Positions 55,789 through 64,000 of a DNA stretch of 64,000 nt are shown one piece after another. The position numbers were made by a program, and so were the translations under genes. The stretch is taken from positions 1,743,501 through 1,807,500 of the forward strand of contig NZ_CP022110.1 in assembly GCF_000730165.1 (NCBI RefSeq), in the 5' to 3' direction. The notes under the pieces are model-generated. The model was not told where the DNA came from and did not search any database. It was given only the letters and a program-made list of their open reading frames with translations. Positions within the stretch are counted from its first letter, which is position 1, and each line of letters begins with the position of its first letter. Source of the DNA: Nitrospirillum viridazoti CBAmc (lineage in GTDB: Bacteria; Pseudomonadota; Alphaproteobacteria; Azospirillales; Azospirillaceae).

Positions 55789-56181
55789 TCATCCTTCGAC
55801 GCTGTTGTCGGCTACCCACCGGCGGAACGCTTCTTCCGACCGGTCACCAGCAGCGACGGACTGGATCATGTCGGCGGCATCCCGCTCGCTCACGTCCAAG
55901 AAAAGTCCATTCAGGATCAAGGTGGTTCCCAACGCGACGAAGCCGGCGCGTTTGTTGCCATCGACGAAGGGGTGGTTGCGCAGAATACTGACGCATACCG
56001 CCGCCGCCAGATCGAACACCGTGACCGGGTTCTCGGCATACGCGACGATTTGATGGGCGCGGGCCAGTGACGCCTCCAGCGCCCCACGATCCCGCAGGCC
56101 CGGCGCGCCGCCGTGTTCCGCCAGCAGTTCCGTGTGCAGGTCAATGATCGCTTCGATAGGCGGGAGGACGAGTCCCGTCAC
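55789..56181 (-). CDS. Doc-type toxin (Fic fold)
   Basis: This 130-residue protein carries HPFVDGNKRAG at residues 70-80, the Doc/Fic motif that phosphorylates EF-Tu in the case of Doc. The length is typical of death-on-curing toxins. Its start overlaps the upstream antitoxin gene stop by four bases. The neighbour is an AbrB-like rather than Phd-like antitoxin. Confidence 0.9.
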   Translation of the reverse strand: MTGLVLPPIEAIIDLHTELLAEHGGAPGLRDRGALEASLARAHQIVAYAENPVTVFDLAAAVCVSILRNHPFVDGNKRAGFVALGTTLILNGLFLDVSERDAADMIQSVAAGDRSEEAFRRWVADNSVEG

Positions 56182-56402
56182 TTGGCCAGCACCGCCATGG
56201 CGCGGCGGTACCGGGTGGAAAATGCCCGGCCAGCCTCCATGGCTTTGCTGTAATCGTCGCTGGACTTGGCGATCTCAATGCGCCCGTCGCGCACCGACAG
56301 CGTGACCTCATCACCCCGATCCAGGCGCGCCTCCGTCAGCACATCGCGGGGGATGGTGATGCCCGTTGAGTTTCCAACCTTGGTCAACTTGGTGGTGTGC
56401 AT
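56178..56402 (-). CDS. AbrB/MazE-family antitoxin
   Basis: The 74-residue protein has the SpoVT-AbrB swapped-hairpin pattern TTKLTKVGNSTGITIPRDVL followed by EVTLSVRDGRIEI. The C-terminal tail probably binds the toxin. ATG at 56402 has GAGGAG seven bases upstream; an in-frame GTG at 56417 is less suited. It precedes and overlaps the Doc gene, the usual antitoxin-first order. Confidence 0.88.
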   Translation of the reverse strand: MHTTKLTKVGNSTGITIPRDVLTEARLDRGDEVTLSVRDGRIEIAKSSDDYSKAMEAGRAFSTRYRRAMAVLAK

Positions 56403-56473
56403 GGGGGCGCTCCTCACATCGCCACATACTATGTAATAACAAATGTTCCTACGTCAATGTCCCCATTACCTGG

Positions 56474-58717
56474 CTACTCCGCCGCCTGCACCGCCGGCAG
56501 CGGCGCCGGTTCCAGCGTCACGGCTACACCGCTCAGCACGGCGTTGCCGGACAGCGGGTCCCGCAGGTTCTCGTCCAGCAGCGCGTTGAGGTTGGCGCCG
56601 GGGCGCTGGCTGGCCAGGCCCAGGCGGGCGCCATCGGCGTCGTGGCCCCAGCCATGCGGCAGGCTGACGACGCCGGGCATCATGTCGGCGCTGACGGCCA
56701 CCTGCACCTCGATGACCCGGCCGGCGCGGGATAGGCGGGCCCTCCCGCCGTGCACCACGCCATGACGGCGGGCATCATCCGGGTGCACCAGCACGGTGCA
56801 GCGGAACGGCCCCTTGGCCAGGATGGGCAGGTTGTGCATCCAGCTGTTGTTGGAGCGCAGGTCGCGTCGTCCGATGATGACGAGATCCGGCGCCGGCTGG
56901 TCCAGCGCCGCCACGGCGCGGGCCAGGTCCGCCACCAGGATGTCGGGCGCCAGCTCGATGCGGCCGCTGGGCGCGCGCAACACCTCCGGAATTCGAGGCT
57001 GCAGGGCGCCCAGGTCGATGCCACCCACGCTGTCCGATACGGCGGCCAAGGTCAGGCCACCCGGCTTGCGGCCGAAGCCGTCGCCATAGGGGCCCGCGCG
57101 CAGCGCCAGGTCCAGCAGGCGCTCTGGCCCCGTCCAGCGCGAGACGGCGGCCAGGACGGTGGCGGCATGGTCGCCCGCCCAGCGCGCCACCTCCGTCGCC
57201 GCCATGGTATCATCCAGGGCCGCCGGGTCGGCATCGGCCCCCTTGCCTTCCGCGATGGCCGCCAGCTTCAGCAGCACCTGCCATTCCGCCAAAACGCCCT
57301 CGCCCCGGGGAAGCAGAGCCGGGCTGTAGCGGGCGTGGTTGCGGTAGGACAGCTGGGGGAAGGCGACGTCGTAGTGGCTGTCCTGGAAGGGCGACACGCC
57401 GGGCAGGACGACGTCGGCATGCCGCGTCGTCTCGTTCAGGTAGATGTCGACACTGACCATCAGGTCCAGCTGGTCCAGCGCCCGGGCCAGGCGATCGCCG
57501 TTGGGGGATGACAGCACGGGATTGCCGGCCACTGTGAACAGGGCCCGTACCTGGCCCTCGCCCGGCGTCTCGATCTCCTCCGCCAGGCACCCCACCGGCA
57601 GCTCGCCATACACCTCCGGCGCGTTGGACACGCGGGAGCGGCGGCGGCCCAGCGGCACGCCGCGCCCCGTGCCGCCCTTCCCCACCGTGTTGGCGGCGAA
57701 GGCGGCTGCCTTGGGAAACATCGCCCCACCGGGGGCGTCCAGATTACCGGTCAGGACGTTGACGATGTCCACCAACCAGCTGGCCAGGGTGCCGAATTCC
57801 TGGGTGCAGGTGCCGATACGGCCGTACAACACCGCCGGCGCCGAGCCCGCCAGGTCCCGCGCCAGGGCCCGGATGGTATCGGCAGGGATGGCGGTGTGCA
57901 CGGCGACCCGTTCCGGGGTGAAGGGGGCGATGGCGGCGCGCAACTCCTCCACGCCCGCCACATGGTCCGCCAGCCGGCCCAGCCGCACCAAGTCTTCATC
58001 GAACAGGGTGTGCACCAGGGCCGCCAGCAGAAAGACGTCGCTGCCCGGGCGGATGAAATGATGCTCATCGGCCAGGGCCGCCGTCTCCGTCCGCCTTGGG
58101 TCAATCACCACCAGTCGGCCGCCGCGCGCTTTAAGGTCCAACGCCTTGCCGCGGAAGTCGGGCACCGTCCATAGGCTGCCGTTGGACGCCATGGGGTTGC
58201 CACCCAGGATGACCATCAGCCGGGTGCGCTCGATATCCGGGACGGGGATGCTCAGCCAATGGCCGAACATCAGGCCGCTGGACAGCTGCTTGGGCATCTG
58301 GTCCAGGGTGGAGGCAGAGTAGATGTTGCGCGTGCCCAGCGCCCGCGCCAGCACCGGCGTGTACAGCAGCAGGCCCATCTTGTGGGCGGCGGGGTTGCCG
58401 ATGTAGGTGGCCGCGGCGTCGCGGCCGTGGGTTTCCAGCAAGGGCGTCAGCCGCCGCTCGATCTCGGCAAAGGCCTCTTCGTACGTCGCCTCGACAAAGC
58501 GGCCGTCACGCTTGATCAGCGGTGTGCGCAGCCGGTCGGCGTCCTCGTGCAGGTCCTTGAGCGCCACGCCCTTGGGGCAGATGTAGCCGTGGCTGAACAC
58601 ATCGGCGTCATGCCCCCGGATACGGGTGACGGCGCCGTCCACCAGCGTGACCTCCAGGCCGCAGCACGCCTCGCATAAGGGGCAGATACGGTGGGCGACG
58701 GTTTCAGTACCGGTCAC
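56474..58717 (-). CDS. Molybdopterin oxidoreductase family protein
   Basis: The 747-residue protein has an N-terminal [4Fe-4S] site (CPLCEACC ... CPKG) and molybdopterin-binding blocks (LMVILGGNPMASNG, MVSVDIYLNETTRHADVVLPG). It resembles the DMSO-reductase superfamily; whether it is a formate dehydrogenase-like or another enzyme cannot be decided. No Tat signal is visible, so it is cytoplasmic. The start is GTG at 58717, with GGGAGG seven bases upstream. No electron-transfer subunit or chaperone gene is next to it. Confidence 0.85.
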   Translation of the reverse strand: MTGTETVAHRICPLCEACCGLEVTLVDGAVTRIRGHDADVFSHGYICPKGVALKDLHEDADRLRTPLIKRDGRFVEATYEEAFAEIERRLTPLLETHGRDAAATYIGNPAAHKMGLLLYTPVLARALGTRNIYSASTLDQMPKQLSSGLMFGHWLSIPVPDIERTRLMVILGGNPMASNGSLWTVPDFRGKALDLKARGGRLVVIDPRRTETAALADEHHFIRPGSDVFLLAALVHTLFDEDLVRLGRLADHVAGVEELRAAIAPFTPERVAVHTAIPADTIRALARDLAGSAPAVLYGRIGTCTQEFGTLASWLVDIVNVLTGNLDAPGGAMFPKAAAFAANTVGKGGTGRGVPLGRRRSRVSNAPEVYGELPVGCLAEEIETPGEGQVRALFTVAGNPVLSSPNGDRLARALDQLDLMVSVDIYLNETTRHADVVLPGVSPFQDSHYDVAFPQLSYRNHARYSPALLPRGEGVLAEWQVLLKLAAIAEGKGADADPAALDDTMAATEVARWAGDHAATVLAAVSRWTGPERLLDLALRAGPYGDGFGRKPGGLTLAAVSDSVGGIDLGALQPRIPEVLRAPSGRIELAPDILVADLARAVAALDQPAPDLVIIGRRDLRSNNSWMHNLPILAKGPFRCTVLVHPDDARRHGVVHGGRARLSRAGRVIEVQVAVSADMMPGVVSLPHGWGHDADGARLGLASQRPGANLNALLDENLRDPLSGNAVLSGVAVTLEPAPLPAVQAAE

Positions 58718-58806
58718 GGGCGGGCCTCCCAGGTTATTGTGGCCCAACTATCGATGGTGGCGGTGTCGCTGTCCAGTATGGACGCTAGCGGTCGCTAGCC
58801 CGTCCC

Positions 58807-59341
58807 TCAGCCGTCCATCCATTCCGGCGCGTACTGCACCATGCCCTCCACGCCGCTCAGGCCGTCGGGCGTCAGCGCCAGGACTATGCAGTTCCGCGCC
58901 GACACCGTGAAAGGCACGGCGATGGCATGGTCCGCCATGGGCCGGTAGCCGAAGCGGCGATAATAGTCCGGGATGCCGACCAGGACGACGGAGCCGTAGC
59001 CCAAATCCCGCGCCCGCTGGTGCGCCGCCCTCACCAGCCGGCCGCCCACGCCCCGCCCCTGCCATTCCGGCACGACGGACAGGGGCGCCAGGGCCAAGGT
59101 GGGGACGGAGCCTCGGGCCCCGCGTATGGCGGCCCGGGTCAGCAGGATGTGCCCCACCACCCGGCCATCCTCCTCCGCCAGCAGCGACAGCGCCGGTATC
59201 CAGGCGGCGCTGTCGCTGCTGGCGGGCGATCATCAGATGCTCACGATGGTCACTGTAGGGCACGTCGGCGTAGGCCCGCCGCACCGCCGCCGCGATGGCG
59301 GCGGCGTCATCCGGGCCCTCCTGCCTGACGGTCAGCGCCAT
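58807..59341 (-). pseudogene. Frameshifted GNAT-family N-acetyltransferase
   Basis: The first frame gives a GNAT start (LTVRQEGPDDAAAIAAAVRRAY to HLMIAR). The second frame continues with ALSLLAEEDGRVVGHILLTRA, then the acetyl-CoA site VVPEWQGRGVGGRLVRAA and the YYRRFGYRP region to EWMDG. The switch lies near 59220-59233. Joined, the parts form one complete acetyltransferase of about 177 residues. A sequencing error in this repetitive CAGCGACAGC stretch is possible. Confidence 0.75.
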
Positions 59342-59355
59342 GCCCCGCGCCAGCC

Positions 59356-59748
59356 TTACGGCGCCAACGAGGCGGTGGCGCTGATTTCCACCAGCAGGTC
59401 GGGGGAGATCAGGGGGCCCACCTGCACGATGGTGGTGGCGGGCTTGGCCCCGCCGAAGACGGCGCCGTGGGCACGGCCTACATCCTGCCAGGTGGCCATG
59501 TCGGTCAGGTAGATGCGGGTCTCCACCACATGCTCGGGCCCGGCGCCCAGTTCGGCCAGGGCGGCCACGATGCGTTCCAGGATCACCTTGGCCTGGCCGC
59601 CGGCGTCGCCGGGGTGGAAGGCCTTGCCGTCCGGGCCGCCGCTGGCGGTGGTGCCGGACACGAAAATCAGGTCGCCGGCCTTGACCGCCCGCGAATAGCC
59701 GATGGCCTCCCCCCAGGCGGACGCCACCTCAACCTTCTGCCTACCCAT
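59356..59748 (-). CDS. RidA family protein
   Basis: This 130-residue member of the YjgF/YER057c/UK114 group hydrolyses reactive enamine/imine intermediates. Family blocks are AGDLIFVSGTTA, ELGAGPEHVVETRIYLTD and KPATTIVQVGPLISPDLLVEI. AGGGAA precedes the ATG. It is followed by the frameshifted GNAT gene. Confidence 0.88.
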   Translation of the reverse strand: MGRQKVEVASAWGEAIGYSRAVKAGDLIFVSGTTASGGPDGKAFHPGDAGGQAKVILERIVAALAELGAGPEHVVETRIYLTDMATWQDVGRAHGAVFGGAKPATTIVQVGPLISPDLLVEISATASLAP

Positions 59749-59860
59749 GAGTCAGTTCCCTATTATTCGCCGGGCTTGATGTCGGCGCAGTTTAATTGCG
59801 CCGACACCATAACGTCTGGTTTTTTATGATCCAGCAGCGGGAAAGCAGGGCTGATGCGCT

Positions 59861-61129
59861 TCAGGGATCCAGCGGATCGCCGGCGTCCAGCGTCAGGGCC
59901 GACAGGGTGGGCAGGTAGGCCACATCGAAGGGCGACACCCGCTCCAGCCCGGTGAAGGGGACATAGCCCAAATCCTCCTGGTTGCGGGTGGCGAAGCGGT
60001 CCTCGGTGATATAGCCGCTCTGCCCCAGGTCGGTGACCACCAGGGCCTTGCGGTCCATAGGCATGCCGTAGCGATAGATCAGGCGGTCGGCGTTGCGCAG
60101 GTTGGTGGTGGTGTGGCGGGCGTGCGGTTCCACCAGGACGGCGTCGGCCGGTACGCCATAGTCCTGGACCAACGCCTTCTTCATCTCCAGCGCCTCATTG
60201 TAGGGCGTCTGGTTGGGATGGACGTTCCCGCCGCTGACGATGATGACCGGCGCCTTGCCGTCATGCCAGCGCTTGGCCGCCAATTGCACCCGCAGCAGCC
60301 CGGGGGCCGACAGGGCCACACCCGCCGTCTCCGGCCCATAGCCCGGCACCACCAGGGCGGTGTAGGGGTACTTGGCCCAGTTGACGGTCTTCAGGCGCGC
60401 GACCGCCGCCTTGTTCTCGCCCGCCTCCATGGGTTCGAACCGGCCAGCCTCATCCCGGCGGTTGATCTGCAACAGCAGCAGGGCGAAAGCCTCGGTCGGC
60501 TCAAAGAACGAGCTGTCATCCATCAGGCCGTCCACCAGGACGGAGACTGCGCTTTTCACCAGCGTGCCGTACGCCGGCGTGGCCACGTCATAGGCGGGGC
60601 CGTCGATGGCGGGGCCGCGTGGTTTCTCGCCGAGGCCGTAGACCGCCAGGATGTGATGGGCGGTAATCGCGGACTGCGTCCAGGCGCGGACCACCACGTC
60701 GGCATCCTGGCCCGGCGCCGCGGGGTAGAGGCCGCTGGCATCCAGCGCCGCCGCCAGGCGTCGCGCGGCCTCCGGACGTGCCTTCAGGGCGGCGGCCAAA
60801 GCCTGGCCGGCCGCCGCCACTTCCGCGTCCGACCAGTCGAAGCCACGGACGTAACAGCCGGTGTCGCCGCCACAGGCCTCCATCGACCCACGCGCCCGGG
60901 CACGGCGCTCCGCCGCCAGGCGGTTCAGGTCCGGCGCGGTCGCCACGGCCGCCTGTGCCTGCGGGTCGCGTGACAGCAGGCTCAAGCCATAGAACAGCTT
61001 ATCGCGCAGGGGCTGTTTATAGACCAGCGGCTTGGCCGCCGGCATCGTGGGCTCTGCCGCCGGCGCCGCTCCCGCCCACGCCATTCCGGCCATCACGGCA
61101 ATCGCCGCCACACGCGCCCAGCACCGCAT
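59861..61129 (-). CDS. DUF218 (YdcF-like) domain protein, exported
   Basis: The 422-residue protein has a signal peptide (RVAAIAVMAGMAWAGAAPAAE), an N-terminal helical region of about 230 residues, and a C-terminal DUF218 domain with TALVVPGYGPE, APVIIVSGGNVHPN and EPHARHTTTNLRNADRLI. DUF218 proteins (YdcF, SanA) are linked to envelope functions. It is divergent from the M1 aminopeptidase gene. Confidence 0.8.
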   Translation of the reverse strand: MRCWARVAAIAVMAGMAWAGAAPAAEPTMPAAKPLVYKQPLRDKLFYGLSLLSRDPQAQAAVATAPDLNRLAAERRARARGSMEACGGDTGCYVRGFDWSDAEVAAAGQALAAALKARPEAARRLAAALDASGLYPAAPGQDADVVVRAWTQSAITAHHILAVYGLGEKPRGPAIDGPAYDVATPAYGTLVKSAVSVLVDGLMDDSSFFEPTEAFALLLLQINRRDEAGRFEPMEAGENKAAVARLKTVNWAKYPYTALVVPGYGPETAGVALSAPGLLRVQLAAKRWHDGKAPVIIVSGGNVHPNQTPYNEALEMKKALVQDYGVPADAVLVEPHARHTTTNLRNADRLIYRYGMPMDRKALVVTDLGQSGYITEDRFATRNQEDLGYVPFTGLERVSPFDVAYLPTLSALTLDAGDPLDP

Positions 61130-61313
61130 ATTTCCAAGCCTTCAGTCCGTTAAAGTCGCGACACCCTACACGGGAACAGCGTCGCTTGCATGACCATGCG
61201 CGGGGCCCCCCTTGCCCGAAGTCCTAGCCGCATCGGGACGTTGCGCACGGTGGAACGTCACGGTCATAGTGCGCGGCATTCGACGACCGCCCAGCCAGGA
61301 AACACCGACCGCC

Positions 61314-64000
61314 TTGCCCACCCTTCCCCGCCTCACGGTCCTGTTCCTGGCCCTGGTCCTCGCGGGCCTGTTGCCGCCCCGGGCCGACGCCTGGGCGGCC
61401 AAGCCCAAGCCCCCAAAGGCGCAGGCCGATACGGAAGAGGTGGTGCCCACCGTGCGCCTGCCCGATACGGCGCGCCCCTTGCGCTACCGCCTGAACCTGA
61501 CCATAGACCCGGACCAGACCGAATATTCCGGCCAGGTGGAGATCAAGATCGCGCTGAGCAAGGCGGCGGACCATATCTGGCTGAACGGCCGCGACCTGGA
61601 CATGGCGTCCGCCGAGGTGGTGACGGCGGCGGGGGAGCATCTGCCCGCCACCTGGGACCAGGTGACACCGGACGGCGTGGCCCGCATGGGCTTCCCCCGG
61701 TCGCTGGCGCCGCAGACCCTGATCCTGCGCTTCACCTACACCGCCCCCTTCGACCCCTCGCTGGACGGCCTCTACCGCGTCAGTGAGAAGGGGCTGAACT
61801 ACGCCTTCAGCCAGTTCGAGGCCATCAGCGCCCGCCAGGCCTGGCCCTGCTTCGACGAGCCGCGCTTCAAGACGCCCTATGACATCACGCTGACGGTGAA
61901 GGCGGGGGACGAGGCGGTGACCAACACCCTGCCCGTGCGGGAGGAGGCGGTGCCCGGTGGCGGCCGGCGCCTGACCTTCGCGCCCACCCGGCCCTTGCCC
62001 ACCTACCTGCTGGCCTTCGCGGTGGGCCCGCTGGACATTGTGAAGGGGCCGACCATTCCGCCCAGCGGCGCCCGCCGCCGGCCCATCCCCCTGCGCGGCG
62101 TGGCCCTGCATGGCAAGGGTCCGCGCCTGGCCTATGCCCTGTCGGTCACGCCCGGCCTGTTCCTGACGATGGAACGCTATTTCGGCATCCCCTACGCCTA
62201 CGGCAAGCTGGACCTGATCGCGGCCCCCGACTTCGACGCCGTGGGCATGGAGAACGCCGGCACCATCATTTATAGCGAGCAGCGCCTGCTGGTGAAGGCC
62301 GATGACACGGTGGACGCGCGCCGCCGCTTCCTGGTGCTGCACGCCCATGAAATCGCCCACCAATGGTTCGGCGACCTGGTGACGCCGGCCGGCTGGGAAG
62401 ACATCTGGCTGAACGAGGCGTTCGCCAGTTGGCTGGCGCCCAAGGTGGTGGATGCCTGGCAACCGCGCATGCTGACCGCCCGCGTGGTGGAGCAGGAGGC
62501 GCTGGAGGCCATGGACCTGGACTCCCTTGCCTCCACCCGCACCATCCACCAGCCCATCGCCACCACCAGCGACATCGAGACCGCCTTCGACAACATCACC
62601 TACCGCAAGGGGGCCGGCGTGCTGTCGATGGTGGAGGGCTATATCGGCCCCGACGCCTTCCGCAAGGCGGTGGCCACGCACCTGCGCCGCCATATCGACG
62701 GCGTGGCGACGGCCCAGGATTTCTTCGGCGCCCTGGCCGACACGGAGCATGACCCGGTGCTGGTCGATTCCCTGCGCTCCTACATCAACCTGCCGGGCGT
62801 GCCACGCCTGTCGCTGGGCTGGACCTGCCCCCGCACCGGCCTGCAGGTTCTGACGGCCCAGCGCCGGTACCGCCCCCTGGGTTCCGAGGCTGCCACAGCA
62901 GCCCACTGGACCCTGCCCCTGTGCGTGCGGCCGGGCGCGGCCGGCGCCACCACCTGCATGATGGTGACGGCGGCGCGCCAGACCCTTTCCCTCAGCCAGT
63001 CCGCCTGCCCGGCGGTGCTGATCCCCAACGCCACCGGCAGCGGCTATTTCCGGCTGTCGCTGACGACCGAACACTGGCGCCGGCTGCTGGCTGTGCTGCC
63101 GCGCCTGCCGGCGGCGGAGCAGCTGGCCCTGCTGGAAAGCCTGTGGGGCGAAGTCGCGGCCGGCCACCAGCCCCAGTCGCTGTACCTCACAGCCGCCGTC
63201 AACCTGGCCACCGTGCCGGCCTGGGACGTGGCCTCCGCGCCCTTCCCCCGGCTGAAGCAGTTGCTGGAGCAGGCGCCGACCGACAGCGACCGCGCCGCCC
63301 TGCGCCTGTTCCTGCTGCAGGCCTGGCGGCCGGTACTGGCCCGCGTGGGGCTGACACCGGGCAAGCTGGACCGGGTGGCGCCGGAAAACACCGCCCTGCT
63401 GCGCGACCGGTTGGTGGCTTTCCTGGCGCTGGAGCTGAGGGACGAGGATGTGCGGGCCCGCCTGATGGCCTTGATGCGGGCGTCCGACACCCAGCCGCCG
63501 GCGGAAATACGGGCCACGGGCATGGCGGTCATGGCCCAGGAACTGGGGCGTCCCTACATCAATGGCCTGGTCGACCAGCTGCGATCCTCCACCGACGCGG
63601 AAGAGCGGGAAATGGCGCTGGACGCCCTGAACCGGGTGACCGACCCCACCCTGGCGGCGGAGGTGCGCGACATGGTGTTCGCGCCCTGGCTGAAACTGAA
63701 CGAGGTCAACATGCTGATTCGCGGCCAGGGGCGCGAATCCAGCCACGTTCCCGCCTATTGGGCCTGGGTCCAGGCCAATATGGCCCATCTGCGCGCCCGC
63801 GGTTCCTCCGCCACCTTGGGTGCGCTGACTCTGCCGCTGGAAGGGCTGTGCAGCGCCACCGCAGCGGACCAGGTGGAGGGCTTCTTCCGGCCCATGGCCG
63901 CCGAGCTGGAGGGCGGCGGGCGCACGGTGGACCAGGCGGTGGAACGCATCCGCCTGTGCGCGGCCCAACGGGCCGGCCCCCCGCCCCAAACGCAAACACC
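61314..64000 (+). CDS. M1 family aminopeptidase, exported (3' truncated by window)
   Basis: The reading frame is open to the right edge (about 895 codons). It has a signal peptide (LTVLFLALVLAGLLPPRADA), the substrate motif GMENAG near residue 311, and the zinc site HEIAH at 345-349 with glutamate 368 in WLNEAF, the HExxH-x18-E pattern of M1 (gluzincin) aminopeptidases. A C-terminal ERAP1-like helical domain follows. The start is probably TTG at 61314, which gives a compact signal peptide; GTG at 61269 is possible. Confidence 0.9.
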   Translation, partial: MPTLPRLTVLFLALVLAGLLPPRADAWAAKPKPPKAQADTEEVVPTVRLPDTARPLRYRLNLTIDPDQTEYSGQVEIKIALSKAADHIWLNGRDLDMASAEVVTAAGEHLPATWDQVTPDGVARMGFPRSLAPQTLILRFTYTAPFDPSLDGLYRVSEKGLNYAFSQFEAISARQAWPCFDEPRFKTPYDITLTVKAGDEAVTNTLPVREEAVPGGGRRLTFAPTRPLPTYLLAFAVGPLDIVKGPTIPPSGARRRPIPLRGVALHGKGPRLAYALSVTPGLFLTMERYFGIPYAYGKLDLIAAPDFDAVGMENAGTIIYSEQRLLVKADDTVDARRRFLVLHAHEIAHQWFGDLVTPAGWEDIWLNEAFASWLAPKVVDAWQPRMLTARVVEQEALEAMDLDSLASTRTIHQPIATTSDIETAFDNITYRKGAGVLSMVEGYIGPDAFRKAVATHLRRHIDGVATAQDFFGALADTEHDPVLVDSLRSYINLPGVPRLSLGWTCPRTGLQVLTAQRRYRPLGSEAATAAHWTLPLCVRPGAAGATTCMMVTAARQTLSLSQSACPAVLIPNATGSGYFRLSLTTEHWRRLLAVLPRLPAAEQLALLESLWGEVAAGHQPQSLYLTAAVNLATVPAWDVASAPFPRLKQLLEQAPTDSDRAALRLFLLQAWRPVLARVGLTPGKLDRVAPENTALLRDRLVAFLALELRDEDVRARLMALMRASDTQPPAEIRATGMAVMAQELGRPYINGLVDQLRSSTDAEEREMALDALNRVTDPTLAAEVRDMVFAPWLKLNEVNMLIRGQGRESSHVPAYWAWVQANMAHLRARGSSATLGALTLPLEGLCSATAADQVEGFFRPMAAELEGGGRTVDQAVERIRLCAAQRAGPPPQTQT

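Noticed and set aside
61224-63995. Minus-strand open frame of 923 codons
   Set aside because: It is the shadow of the M1 aminopeptidase, which has the zinc motif, GMEN motif and a signal peptide on the plus strand.

Overview
The window is a GC-rich stretch of alphaproteobacterial chromosome, most likely from an Azospirillaceae/Rhodospirillales member close to Azospirillum or Nitrospirillum. The assignment rests on gene order (rpsB-tsf-pyrH-frr-uppS-cdsA-dxr-rseP-bamA-ompH-lpxD-fabZ-lpxA-lpxI-lpxB), the use of LpxI rather than LpxH, the coding bias, and candidate LexA boxes of the alphaproteobacterial GTTC-N7-GTTC type.

Layout. 1-4 kb: the end of citrate synthase, a small membrane protein with a terminator, a ComB-like phosphatase, and a MocR-type regulator divergent from an EamA transporter. 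4.0-19.3 kb: a long minus-strand block for translation factors, isoprenoid and phospholipid precursors, outer-membrane protein assembly and lipid A synthesis. 19.5-34.2 kb: an accessory region of regulator/enzyme pairs: a chorismate-lyase-like protein, LysR with an AHL-lactonase-like hydrolase, HxlR with a dehalogenase-like hydrolase, a DUF4153 membrane protein, a membrane-anchored protein with an apparent CTG start, AraC with an epimerase, two tandem SDR paralogs divergent from a MmyB-type regulator, an MFS exporter and an ABC-F ATPase. 34.4-37.3 kb: tRNA-Ser(TGA), an Asp/Asn hydroxylase-like protein and a Tat-exported DUF885 hydrolase.

37.4-42.9 kb is the most unusual part. Two loci each encode a protein with a nearly identical N-terminal module of about 122 residues, a PRD-x-x-GR linker and an unrelated C-terminal domain (JAB/MPN-like in one, M15 peptidase-like in the other). 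Each is followed by a small gene for a protein with an apparent signal peptide. Both have nearly the same promoter (TTGACA, 17-base spacer, -10) with a GAAC-N7-GAAC LexA-type box inside the spacer. I read them as DNA-damage-induced modular toxin/immunity (bacteriocin-like) cassettes; this is inference. Between them lie a frameshifted LysR gene and a Tat-exported bicupin of the oxalate decarboxylase family.

43-64 kb: a secreted glutaminase, an HscC-type Hsp70 coupled to a membrane J-domain protein, an ArsR/AHSA1 operon, an M3 peptidase, DUF2000 with a divergent AraC regulator, LysR, LysE and DCC-family proteins, an AbrB/Doc toxin-antitoxin pair, a molybdopterin oxidoreductase, a frameshifted GNAT gene, RidA, a DUF218 protein, and an M1 aminopeptidase that runs off the right edge. 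I saw no insertion sequence, integrase or CRISPR array.
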